Source: CAIPAT01 sp041665605
GTDB lineage: Bacteria > Verrucomicrobiota > Lentisphaeria > Victivallales > Victivallaceae
DNA length: 30,526 nucleotides
Direction of reading: 5' to 3'
Assembly: GCA_041665605.1 (NCBI GenBank)
Contig: JBAYIO010000072.1
Coordinates: 1 to 30,526 of the forward strand
The notes under the pieces were generated by a model. The model saw nothing but the letters and a program-made list of their open reading frames with translations, made no database searches and had not been told where the DNA came from. The position numbers and the translations under genes were made by a program. Positions 8,210-15,550 of this stretch are shown in pieces (within the stretch, counting starts at the first letter, position 1; each line of letters opens with the position of its first letter).

Positions 8210-8234
8210 AAAAACAGCCGGACCGGCTGTTTTT
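8210..8234 (-). terminator. Terminator between korB and PFOR
   Basis: A near-perfect palindrome, aaaaacagccg-gac-cggctgttttt, gives an 11-bp stem with a 3-base loop. The A/T arms provide a U-tract in either direction, so it could work bidirectionally. It lies 53 bp after the korB stop and about 210 bp before the PFOR start, so PFOR probably has its own promoter in 8012-8209. I could not place a convincing -35/-10 pair there. Confidence 0.85.
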
Positions 8235-8286
8235 ATGAAAAAGCGGATATTCGATAACTTCCCGTTTTTTATTCAGGATTGCGGAA

Positions 8287-9108
8287 TCAGACGGCAGCGG
8301 AGCAGCGGCTGACCAGCGGGCCGTCCTTCAAAGCTTCCAGTTGCGACTCGAAGCTCTTTCTTCTGCTGCGATAAATCACGCCGACGGGAATCTCATCGCC
8401 GAATTTCATCGCCAGCCGGAATGCCGCATCACGGTCAAAGGGATCATGCGAAGGATCGACCGGCCGCACCCGTTCCCTGTACCATTTGAACGTGTTCTGG
8501 TGGTTGAACGTGAAACATGGCTGGAGGATGTCCAGCAGCGCCATGCCGCCGCGGTGGTTCAGCGCTTCTTTCATCATTTCCTTTAAATGCTCCGGCGTAC
8601 CGCTGAACGAGCGCGCCACCCATGAGCAGTCCTCGACGATTGCCAGCGCCAGCGGGTTGAACGGCTGGAGGATGACGCCGTGAGTCTGGATTTTGGTGAC
8701 GAAGCCCGGGTCGGAAGTGGGCGAAGCCTGGCCTTTGGTCAGCCCGTAGACCTGATTGTCATGAACGAAAAGCTTCAACCCGACATTGCGTCGCAGCGCG
8801 TGAATGAAATGATTGCCGCCTTCGCCGTACATGTCGCCGTCGCCGGAAGTCACGACCACTTCCAGTTCATGGTTGGCGATTTTGATGCCGGTGGCGGCGG
8901 GCAGGGCGCGTCCGTGCAGACCGTTGAAAACATTTGCTTTCGTGTAATGCGGCAGTTTTGCCGCCTGGCCGATGCCGGAGACCAGCACCAGTTTCCGGCG
9001 GTCGATATTCAGTTCGTTAAGCGCTTCGTCCAGCGTTTTAAGGATCGGATAGTTCCCGCATCCGGGACACCAGGCGGGTTGTTTGTCGGCAACGGCTATA
9101 TTTTTCAT
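8287..9108 (-). CDS. korB: 2-oxoacid:ferredoxin oxidoreductase, beta (thiamin-diphosphate) subunit
   Basis: 273 residues, the normal length for a stand-alone beta subunit. It carries the thiamin-diphosphate site and, with the alpha/gamma subunit encoded just upstream, converts a 2-oxoacid (probably 2-oxoglutarate) to acyl-CoA with reduction of ferredoxin. Visible landmarks are WCPGCG (13-18), GLHGRALPAATG (63-74), the GDGD metal/thiamin motif (89-92), and VYGLTKGQASPTS (120-132). The Fe-S ligands Cys14 and Cys17 are present, as is a later Cys in ILQPC. The position that is Cys in many homologues (SGIGC) is Gln here (SGIGQAAKL), as I recall for one subfamily of these enzymes. Its ATG overlaps the korA stop by 4 bp and has ggaggt (complement of 9115-9120) as ribosome binding site. 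Exact substrate is not decided by sequence. Confidence 0.93.
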   Translation of the reverse strand: MKNIAVADKQPAWCPGCGNYPILKTLDEALNELNIDRRKLVLVSGIGQAAKLPHYTKANVFNGLHGRALPAATGIKIANHELEVVVTSGDGDMYGEGGNHFIHALRRNVGLKLFVHDNQVYGLTKGQASPTSDPGFVTKIQTHGVILQPFNPLALAIVEDCSWVARSFSGTPEHLKEMMKEALNHRGGMALLDILQPCFTFNHQNTFKWYRERVRPVDPSHDPFDRDAAFRLAMKFGDEIPVGVIYRSRRKSFESQLEALKDGPLVSRCSAAV

Positions 9109-10778
9109 TTCAGCACCTCCGTGACAATGTATTCCGCGGTGAACGGCAGGCCGTCATAGCGGGTGATCAGTTCATGACTGCTGCTGATTTCCTGTTCGCG
9201 CAGAATCGCGGCGAATTGACCGGTGTAGTTGCCTTCGATGACAATTACCCGCCGTGATTTTTCCAGGAAACCGCGGCACAGTTTCCGGTCCAGCGGCCAG
9301 ACCTGCGAAAAGTGCAGCATGGCGGCGGCGTGGCCTTCCCGGTTGAGCTGCTCCACCGCTTCGCGGCACGGACCGTAAGTGGAACCCCAGCAAATCAGGG
9401 TGATTCTGGCGTCGACCGTGCCGAAAAATTCAGGATGCACAAATTCCGCCAGCAGTCCGTCGGCTTTGGTCATGCGCTTTTTCTGCATGGCGATCCGGAC
9501 GCTGAAATCTTCCGACAGATGACCTTCCGCCGTGTGTTCGTCGCTGTCGCAGACAACCATGGCTTCGCCGCCGGGAACGGCCCGCGGGGAAACGCCGTCT
9601 GCCGTCAATTCGTAACGCTGATAGCCTGGATTGCTGTTGCCGCAGAGATGGCGGTCCACCGGATTATACTTATCACTTAAAGGTGCGATGTTTTTTTCGG
9701 CATCCTGCAGGAACTGATCGGTCAGCATGATAACCGGCGTCTGATAACGGTGCGCGGTCTCGATTGCCAGCCGGACAAGATCATAACTCTGCTGCTGTGT
9801 GCCCGGCGCATAAATGGCGCGCGGAAATTCGCCATGTCCGGCGTTTACCGCAAACTTCAAATCCTCCTGGGCGGTGCGCGTCGGCATACCCGTTGCCGGG
9901 GCAGGGCGCTGCGCCAGCAGGATGAACAGCGGGAGTTCCATCATGCCGGCCAGCGACAGACTTTCACACATCAGCGCAAAGCCGCCGCCGCTGGTCGTGG
10001 TCATGGCCGGAATTCCGGCATAAACCGCGCCGCAGACCATATTTGCCGCGGCGATCTCATCTTCGGCCTGCTCCACCACGATGCCGTATTTGTCGGATAC
10101 CGCCGCCAGGTAGTTAAAGGTGGCGGTGGACGGAGACATCGGGTATGCCGTCGCAAATTTGACGCCGGCGGTTGCCGCACCGAGTCCGGCGGCGTCCGCG
10201 CCGCTGATCAGTTGTGAGTACTGACAGGCTCCAGCGGCGGGGGCGGACAGTTTCAGGTTTTTCTCTGCCGCGGCATTATAACCGGCCAGCGCCGCCTGAC
10301 AGTTTTTTGCAATAATATCGTCGCCTTTTTTCGCAAAAACCTTATTCAGGTAATTTTTCAGCAAATCCGGATTATATCCCAGCAACGCGAAAACTGCTCC
10401 AGCGGCGGCGGTGTTCGCCATCAGGTCGCTGCCGCAGATATTTTTGGAAATGCCGCTGAAGTTCAACGCCAGCAGGCCTGCTTCCGCCGGGGCATCCCCG
10501 TCCAGCAGCGCAATGCCGTCGGGAGCAAGGTCATCCCGGAGCAAATCCAGCGCCTCCGGCGTCAATGCCGCCAGCAGTTCAATCCGCGTTTTCAGGCCGA
10601 ACAGTTCGGAACTGCCGATCCGGATATCAGTCCAGTTCAGGCCGCCGCGAATCCTGGACATGTAGCTTTTACCGGTAAACACATGCAATCCGGCGGCGGC
10701 CAGCGCCCCGGACAAAATTTCGCCGAGTGAAACAACCCCCTGGCCGGCTTCCCCGGCGATTCGAAGATTAATATCCAT
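9105..10778 (-). CDS. korA: 2-oxoacid:ferredoxin oxidoreductase, fused gamma-alpha subunit
   Basis: About 557 residues. The N-terminal gamma-type domain (~1-180, IAGEAGQGVVSLGEIL at ~7-22) is fused to the alpha-type pyrimidine-binding domain (ATAYPMSPSTATFNYLA, ~228-244; EQAEDEIAAANMVCGA) and a C-terminal transketolase-like domain (ICWGSTYGPCREAV). With KorB it forms the complete enzyme. The start at 10778 is chosen over an upstream ATG at 10820 because gaggag (complement of 10786-10791) sits 7 bases before it and the family begins directly with the gamma Rossmann-like motif. The gene is first in a two-gene operon with korB (4-bp ATGA overlap) and is divergent from murA. Pyruvate, branched-chain or 2-oxoglutarate specificity is inferred only from overall resemblance to KorA. 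Confidence 0.93.
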   Translation of the reverse strand: MDINLRIAGEAGQGVVSLGEILSGALAAAGLHVFTGKSYMSRIRGGLNWTDIRIGSSELFGLKTRIELLAALTPEALDLLRDDLAPDGIALLDGDAPAEAGLLALNFSGISKNICGSDLMANTAAAGAVFALLGYNPDLLKNYLNKVFAKKGDDIIAKNCQAALAGYNAAAEKNLKLSAPAAGACQYSQLISGADAAGLGAATAGVKFATAYPMSPSTATFNYLAAVSDKYGIVVEQAEDEIAAANMVCGAVYAGIPAMTTTSGGGFALMCESLSLAGMMELPLFILLAQRPAPATGMPTRTAQEDLKFAVNAGHGEFPRAIYAPGTQQQSYDLVRLAIETAHRYQTPVIMLTDQFLQDAEKNIAPLSDKYNPVDRHLCGNSNPGYQRYELTADGVSPRAVPGGEAMVVCDSDEHTAEGHLSEDFSVRIAMQKKRMTKADGLLAEFVHPEFFGTVDARITLICWGSTYGPCREAVEQLNREGHAAAMLHFSQVWPLDRKLCRGFLEKSRRVIVIEGNYTGQFAAILREQEISSSHELITRYDGLPFTAEYIVTEVLK

Positions 10779-11124
10779 GACGAGTCTCCTCTTTGTGCTT
10801 GGTCGGACATGTAATCGCAAAAATGATTTTCTCTAACCAAAACTACCACCGTAATCGCACTTTTCAAGTTCCATTATTTTGTCGGGGCGGAATGCATATT
10901 GTCATGAAACGCGAAGCATTAATATCTTCCGCACAGGCCCCGATGACCCCATGTTTTGAAAACGTGTACAATGTATTAATGGGCGGGAATCTCCGGAATC
11001 GGCCGGTTGTCCGGATTATTACTTGCGGAAATTCCGTTTTGCGGCTTGAAAAATTGAGTCATTAGGACTTATTATTGCATGATACAATTTAAATTACACG
11101 AATATTGAAAATCAGAGCAGTTTA
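10779..11124. other. Divergent intergenic region, korA / murA
   Basis: No gene is supported here. The region must contain promoters for korA (leftward) and murA (rightward). It carries a fragment resembling the repeat modules at the start of the window (ggccccgatgaccccatgtttt, about 10937-10956) and several ccgga-rich short dyads. An extended -10-like sequence lies near the murA start and is listed separately. Confidence 0.5.
11080..11088 (+). promoter_or_regulatory. Possible extended -10 of murA promoter
   Basis: The sequence tgatacaat matches the extended -10 form TGnTATAAT with one mismatch and lies 36 bp before the murA ATG. No good -35 is found at 16-18 bp spacing, which is acceptable for extended -10 promoters but leaves the call weak. 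Confidence 0.3.
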
Positions 11125-12411
11125 ATGAAAAGTTTGAAAATTGAAGGACGCGCCCCGGTTAAAGGCGAAATTACGATAGGCGGGAATAAAAATGCCGTGC
11201 TGCCGATGATTGCGGCGGCGCTGCTCACCAGTGAAGAAATCACTCTCTGCAACGTACCGGAGATTATTGATGTCAAAGTGATGCTGGAGATCGTCGCCCA
11301 CCTCGGCGTCGAAGTTTCGTTCAGCAATCATGTTTTACGGCTGAAAGCGGCCAATATCAGGACGACTTCCATTCCGCAGAGCTGGTGTTCGAAGGTCAGG
11401 ACCTCCATCCTGCTGGCCGGTCCGCTGGCCGTCCGCGCCGGCAAAGCCGAATTGTGGCCGCCCGGCGGCGATATCATCGGACGCCGCCGGCTGGACGGTC
11501 ATTTTTACGGACTGCGGACACTGGGCGTCAATATCAATGCCGACGGTCTGACGTACAAATTTTCCGCGCATGAGCGGCTGAAGGGCAGGGACCTGTTTCT
11601 CGACGAGGCCAGCGTTACCGCCACAGAACATATTCTGATGACTGCCGTCACCGCTGACGGCCAGACCATCATCCGCAACGCCGCCTCCGAACCGCATGTT
11701 ACCGATCTGGCCGAACTCCTGATTAAAATGGGCGCGAAAATATCCGGTCTCGGCAGCAATACTCTCACCATTGACGGCGTTGAGACGCTTCACGGCGCGG
11801 AGCATAGTATTCAAGGCGACCATATTGAGGCCGGTAGCTTTATCGCCCTGGGCGCAGCCACCGGCGGCGAGCTGCTTATCAAAGGCACCGTTCCCCGCCA
11901 CTACTGGATGATCCGCCGCGTTTTCGAACGCCTCGGCATAGTGATGGAACTGCGTCCCGACTGCATTTTCCTGCCCGGCGGCCAGAAGCCGAAGGTTAAA
12001 ACTGATTTTGGCGGTCACACCCCGGTCATTTCCGACGGTCCCTGGCCGCAGTTTCCCAGCGACATGATGAGCTGCGCCATCGTAACCGCCACTCAATCAA
12101 AAGGTTCCGTGCTGTTTTTTGAAAAAATGTTTGAGAGCCGCATCTATTTCGTTGACCGTCTGATCGGCATGGGGGCCAATGTCATTGTCTGCGATCCGCA
12201 CCGCGTGGTGATCAACGGTCCCGCTCATCTGCATGGGACTTCCATGTCCAGTCCGGACATCCGCGCCGGAATGGCCATGCTGATTGCCGCCATGTGCGCC
12301 AAGGGCACCAGCATCATCCATGCGGGCGACGTTATCGCCCGCGGTTATGAGAACATCACTGAAAAAGTACAGTCCATCGGCGGCAGGATTACTCAGGTGA
12401 AACTGGATTGA
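11125..12411 (+). CDS. murA: UDP-N-acetylglucosamine 1-carboxyvinyltransferase
   Basis: 428 residues, the usual EPSP-synthase-fold length. It transfers enolpyruvate from PEP to UDP-GlcNAc, the first committed step of peptidoglycan synthesis in the cytoplasm. Conserved sites include Lys22 (GGNKNAVLP), Arg92 (KVRTSILLAGPL), Asp313 (FPSDMM), Arg380 (DIRAGMAML) and RGYENI near the C-terminus. The active-site loop reads PPGGDIIGRR, so the catalytic Cys (Cys115 in E. coli) is replaced by Asp116. The same change is known in Mycobacterium and Chlamydia enzymes and confers intrinsic fosfomycin insensitivity. The loop is otherwise somewhat divergent (GRRRLDGHFYGL). The ribosome binding site is weak. 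The gene opens a plus-strand series but is separated from the next CDS by 350 bp. Confidence 0.95.
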   Translation: MKSLKIEGRAPVKGEITIGGNKNAVLPMIAAALLTSEEITLCNVPEIIDVKVMLEIVAHLGVEVSFSNHVLRLKAANIRTTSIPQSWCSKVRTSILLAGPLAVRAGKAELWPPGGDIIGRRRLDGHFYGLRTLGVNINADGLTYKFSAHERLKGRDLFLDEASVTATEHILMTAVTADGQTIIRNAASEPHVTDLAELLIKMGAKISGLGSNTLTIDGVETLHGAEHSIQGDHIEAGSFIALGAATGGELLIKGTVPRHYWMIRRVFERLGIVMELRPDCIFLPGGQKPKVKTDFGGHTPVISDGPWPQFPSDMMSCAIVTATQSKGSVLFFEKMFESRIYFVDRLIGMGANVIVCDPHRVVINGPAHLHGTSMSSPDIRAGMAMLIAAMCAKGTSIIHAGDVIARGYENITEKVQSIGGRITQVKLD

Positions 12412-12449
12412 TAAAGATACTGCCGGATTAAATAAATACGGCTGGCAGG

Positions 12450-12526
12450 GAGTCAGTGACAGGCATTTGATATTGGAGATCAATGCGGGGGCGCTTCATG
12501 GCTCATTCCCGTTATGTCACTGACTC
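12450..12526. repeat. 12-bp inverted repeat downstream of murA
   Basis: gagtcagtgaca at 12450-12461 is the exact reverse complement of tgtcactgactc at 12515-12526, with a 53-base centre. It is too widely spaced for a classical terminator and could be a small mobile-element remnant or part of the murA mRNA 3' end. Confidence 0.5.
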
Positions 12527-12626
12527 TCTATTAAGGATTATACAGCCCGAAAGTAATAATGTCAACAGGCAGTGCATGGACGGATTAGATTCCTGTCAGT
12601 TTTCTCCATGTTTGCCGCAAATGTTC

Positions 12627-12654
12627 TTGATTTGTTTACTTCAATCTTTATATT
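12627..12654 (+). promoter_or_regulatory. Possible sigma-70-type promoter of the cNMP-domain gene
   Basis: ttgatt (12627-12632) and tatatt (12649-12654) are separated by 16 bp. An overlapping second candidate is ttgtcc (12653) with tatatt (12675-12680), also at 16 bp. The transcript would have a leader of about 75-100 bases. The call rests on motif match only. Confidence 0.3.
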
Positions 12655-12761
12655 GTCCATTGGTTAACCTTTTCTATATTGTGCAAGTTTCGTATAAGGC
12701 GTTTTGTTTTCCTGGATTGCAGTTTTTTTCGAAACGGAAAATTATCATAGGAGCGGTGATT

Positions 12762-13460
12762 ATGGCTGAAATTATGGACCTTGGGAGCGGGATTCCGGTA
12801 TTCAACGGGCTTTCCGAGCAGGAACTCAAACTGGTCGCGGATGCTTCAGTCAAACTGGGGAAAAAATCCGGGGAAACGATCTTTAAAGAGGGCGATTCCG
12901 GCAGCAGTCTGCTGGTAATCCTTGACGGCAAAGTCAAGATATCCAAGAAAATCACCGAGGGCGTCGAGTGTACGCTGCTCACTCTGGGCAGGGGCGGGGT
13001 TTTCGGCGAACTTTCAGTAATTTCCGGCGATCACCGCACCGCGGGCGCGGTAGCGGTGGCGGACACAATGATGATCGAACTTGGACGCGATGTGTTTAAG
13101 AAACTTGCCGAAGAAAATCCGGAGTTAGGCCGCAAGCTGATTCTCAATCTGCTGCAAATCGTCAGCTCCAGGCTCAATACCACCACCGAAATGTATCGTC
13201 AGGCCGCCAGTTGGGGGCTTCAGATCAGCGGGGCGGTGGAGTTGAACTACAACCGGCTCATTGCCGATAATATCGGGCTTTCCATCGAACTGCTTACCGG
13301 AAAAATTATCGCCGGAAACCTGCTGAAAGCCGACCGCACCGAACATGGCCTGGAATTAATGATTAAATCCGACGACGAACGGATCGTGATCGTGCCTTTC
13401 CACGCGGTGGCGGAAATCTCCTTTCCTTCACGGCAATTAGTACAAAAAACGAATAATTAA
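12762..13460 (+). CDS. Cyclic-nucleotide-binding-domain protein with a beta-rich C-terminal tail
   Basis: 232 residues. Residues ~10-125 form a CRP-type cyclic-nucleotide-binding domain, with FKEGDSGSSLLVILDGKVKI and the phosphate-binding cassette GGVFGELSVISGDHRTA (Gly-Glu83-Leu and Arg92 retained). No DNA-binding helix-turn-helix follows. After a helical stretch (~120-147), residues ~155-220 form a compact strand-rich segment (IELLTGKIIAGNLLKAD...RIVIVPFHAVAEISF) that loosely resembles an Sm/Hfq-like small beta barrel. That resemblance is my inference. The start at 12762 is set by aggag at 12749-12753, 8 bases upstream. The gene ends 20 bp before pilT, suggesting one operon. It may therefore be a nucleotide-responsive partner of the pilus motor and not a transcription factor. 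Confidence 0.88.
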   Translation: MAEIMDLGSGIPVFNGLSEQELKLVADASVKLGKKSGETIFKEGDSGSSLLVILDGKVKISKKITEGVECTLLTLGRGGVFGELSVISGDHRTAGAVAVADTMMIELGRDVFKKLAEENPELGRKLILNLLQIVSSRLNTTTEMYRQAASWGLQISGAVELNYNRLIADNIGLSIELLTGKIIAGNLLKADRTEHGLELMIKSDDERIVIVPFHAVAEISFPSRQLVQKTNN

Positions 13461-13480
13461 GCAGGAAAGGAACTTCCATC

Positions 13481-14554
13481 ATGGCAGCTATTGACATGTT
13501 TCTTGAATTCATGGTCGGACAGAAAGCTTCAGACCTGCATTTATCCAGCGGCAATCCGGCGATCTACCGCATCGACGGCAGCATGGTGCGCACTGAAAGC
13601 GAACCCCTGAGTTCCGAAGCCATCGGCGAACTGATATATGAGATTATGCCGGAGCGCAACCGCAAACAATTTGAGGAAACTCACGATACCGACTTTGCCT
13701 ATGCGATTGAAGGGCTTGGCCGTTTCCGCGTCAACGCGTTCATGGACCTTTACGGCATCGGCACGGTGATGCGCCTGATTCCGGCTAAAATTCTTTCCTT
13801 TAAAGACCTGAATCTGCCGGAGCCGATCCGTGATCTGTGCAATCTGAGCAAAGGCCTGGTGCTGGTCACCGGTCCGACCGGCAGCGGTAAATCGACCACG
13901 CTGGCCGCGATGATTGATTATATCAACGATACCCGCGAAGACCATCTTATCACGATTGAAGACCCGGTCGAATTTGTGCATCACAATAAAAGCTGCCTGA
14001 TCAACCACCGCGAAGTTCACCGTCATACCGACAGCTTCAAAGGGGCGCTGCGGGCGGCGTTGCGCGAGGACCCGGATATTGTGCTGATCGGTGAAATGCG
14101 CGATCTGGAAACGATTGAAATCGCGATTGAAACCGCGGAAACCGGGCATCTGGTTTTCGGGACGCTGCACACCACCACCGCCCCCAGTACGGTCAGCCGC
14201 ATCATCGACCAGTTCCCTGCCGACCGCCAGGCCCAGATCAGGGTCATGCTTTCGGAATCGCTCAAGGGCGTGGTCGCGCAGACGCTGCTGAAGAAAAGAG
14301 GCGGCGGCAGAATCGCGGCGCTGGAAATTTTGATTGTCAATTCAGCCGTATCCAACCTTATCCGCGAGAACAAAATCCATCAGATTCCGTCAATCATGCA
14401 GACCGGTCAGAAAATCGGCATGCAGATGCTTAATGCCCATCTTATGGAACTGCTGGACAAAGGCTATATTGAAGTAGCCGAAGCCATGCTGAAATGCGTT
14501 GACAAGGAAGATCTGAGAATCCGCCTGAAAACCGGCGGGTATGAATTGCAATAA
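13481..14554 (+). CDS. pilT: PilT-type twitching motility / retraction ATPase
   Basis: 357 residues, close to typical PilT length. PilT hexamers at the inner face of the cytoplasmic membrane power retraction of type IV pili. The N-terminal PAS-like domain (KASDLHLSSGNPAIYRIDG) is followed by Walker A GPTGSGKST (131-139), the Asp box IEDPVEF (~159-165), Walker B IVLIGEMRD (200-208) and the His box TGHLVFGTLHTT (221-232). The PilT signature near the C-terminus is AVSNLIRENKIHQI (289-302), a close variant of AIRNLIRE. All catalytic landmarks are intact. It is downstream of the cNMP-domain gene with a 20-bp gap. No PilB, PilC or pilin gene lies in the window, although two secretin-like genes are found 5 kb away. 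Confidence 0.95.
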   Translation: MAAIDMFLEFMVGQKASDLHLSSGNPAIYRIDGSMVRTESEPLSSEAIGELIYEIMPERNRKQFEETHDTDFAYAIEGLGRFRVNAFMDLYGIGTVMRLIPAKILSFKDLNLPEPIRDLCNLSKGLVLVTGPTGSGKSTTLAAMIDYINDTREDHLITIEDPVEFVHHNKSCLINHREVHRHTDSFKGALRAALREDPDIVLIGEMRDLETIEIAIETAETGHLVFGTLHTTTAPSTVSRIIDQFPADRQAQIRVMLSESLKGVVAQTLLKKRGGGRIAALEILIVNSAVSNLIRENKIHQIPSIMQTGQKIGMQMLNAHLMELLDKGYIEVAEAMLKCVDKEDLRIRLKTGGYELQ

Positions 14555-14624
14555 TTGTTTGCATATTGCGTATTTTAGGTTATTTTTTGAAGGTGAAACT
14601 TCGACCATAATTAAGGAGATAATG

Positions 14625-15482
14625 ATGAATGTTGAAATTCTTCCAATGACCTTGAATGATATCGGGGCCTTGATGGAGATCAAAAATAACATCGGCTGGA
14701 ATCAGCTTGAATCAGACTTTAAGTTTCTGATAGAGTATTATCCGCAGCATTGCTTTACCGCATTTTCCCAGGGCAGGATAGTCGGCTCCGTGACCGGCAT
14801 CAACTATGAGAACAAGGTTGCCTGGATCGGAATGGTCATGGTGCATGAGGAATTTCGCGGCCTGGGAATTGCCGGACTGCTGATGAGTGCGGCGCTTGAT
14901 TCGATGAAGGACTGCAAATGCATTAAACTTGACGCCACGCCTGCCGGTCAGCCGGTTTACGAGAAACTGGGTTTTGCGCCGGAGTGGAGCATCACCCGGA
15001 TGATTAACACCGAATTCGTCTGCAAGACCAGAAATGTGGAGTCCAGGGCGGAGCCGGTGCGGGAAGATGACATGGGGGAAATTTGCATGCTTGATGCAAA
15101 TGTTTTCGGAGCTGACCGTTCCTGTCTGCTCAGGAGACTTTTGCGGGAGTATCCGGACCTGGCATTTAAAATAACCAACAGCGAAAACGGTAAAATCACG
15201 GGATTCTGTTTCGGGCGCAACGGTCATAAATATCGCCAGATCGGTCCGGTTGTAGCCGGAAATTCGCTCGATGCATTTGAGATATTCAAGGCCGCTTCGG
15301 TTTGCAGAGGGGATAACTCCCTGGTGCTTGATGTGATTGACGCTCATGCCGATTTTGTCAATGCCATGCGGCATATCGGTTTTGCCGCTCAGCGGCCTTT
15401 GCTGAGAATGTTCAAAGGTCCGAACGATTGCGCGGCGGAGGTGCCGCAATATTTTGTAATCCCCGGCGGGGAATACGGATGA
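14625..15482 (+). CDS. GNAT-family N-acetyltransferase with C-terminal acetyltransferase-like domain
   Basis: About 285 residues. The N-terminal half is a GNAT fold with acetyl-CoA motif A around VHEEFRGLGIAGLLM (Arg78-Gly-Leu-Gly-Ile-Ala) and the usual YEKLGF (112-117). The C-terminal half (from ~140, AEPVREDDMGEICMLD) looks like a second, degenerate acetyltransferase-like domain as in the YitH-type two-domain proteins. Substrate is unknown. The start at 14625 is chosen because aaggag at 14613-14618 is 6 bases upstream; the adjacent ATG at 14622 is also possible. The reading frame is open further upstream, but that extension overlaps the pilT end and is not protein-like. It is probably unrelated in function to its neighbours. 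Confidence 0.9.
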   Translation: MNVEILPMTLNDIGALMEIKNNIGWNQLESDFKFLIEYYPQHCFTAFSQGRIVGSVTGINYENKVAWIGMVMVHEEFRGLGIAGLLMSAALDSMKDCKCIKLDATPAGQPVYEKLGFAPEWSITRMINTEFVCKTRNVESRAEPVREDDMGEICMLDANVFGADRSCLLRRLLREYPDLAFKITNSENGKITGFCFGRNGHKYRQIGPVVAGNSLDAFEIFKAASVCRGDNSLVLDVIDAHADFVNAMRHIGFAAQRPLLRMFKGPNDCAAEVPQYFVIPGGEYG

Positions 15483-15550
15483 TGCAGGGGAACGTTCTAA
15501 AGTTCTGATACTATATTTATCAATATTAATTTTATTCAGCAGGAGTTATA

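Larger units (their letters stand above)
12412..12761. other. Gap between murA and the cNMP-domain gene
   Basis: There is an open reading frame through most of this gap in phase with the downstream gene (from 12483), but it is Cys/Phe/Leu-rich and lacks a ribosome binding site, so I treat it as non-coding. The gap holds a 12-bp inverted repeat (12450-12526) and two promoter-like sequences around 12627-12680. It has no T-tract terminator for murA that I can see. Confidence 0.55.

Noticed and set aside
8287..9108. Loss of an Fe-S ligand (Gln in SGIGQ) as a sign of an inactive KorB
   Set aside because: I recall a whole subfamily of beta subunits with SGIGQAAKLPHY at this place, so it is a subfamily trait and not a lesion.
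12483..12761. N-terminal extension of the cNMP-domain protein
   Set aside because: The extension is Cys/Phe-rich and unlike the family, and aggag before the ATG at 12762 gives a much better start.
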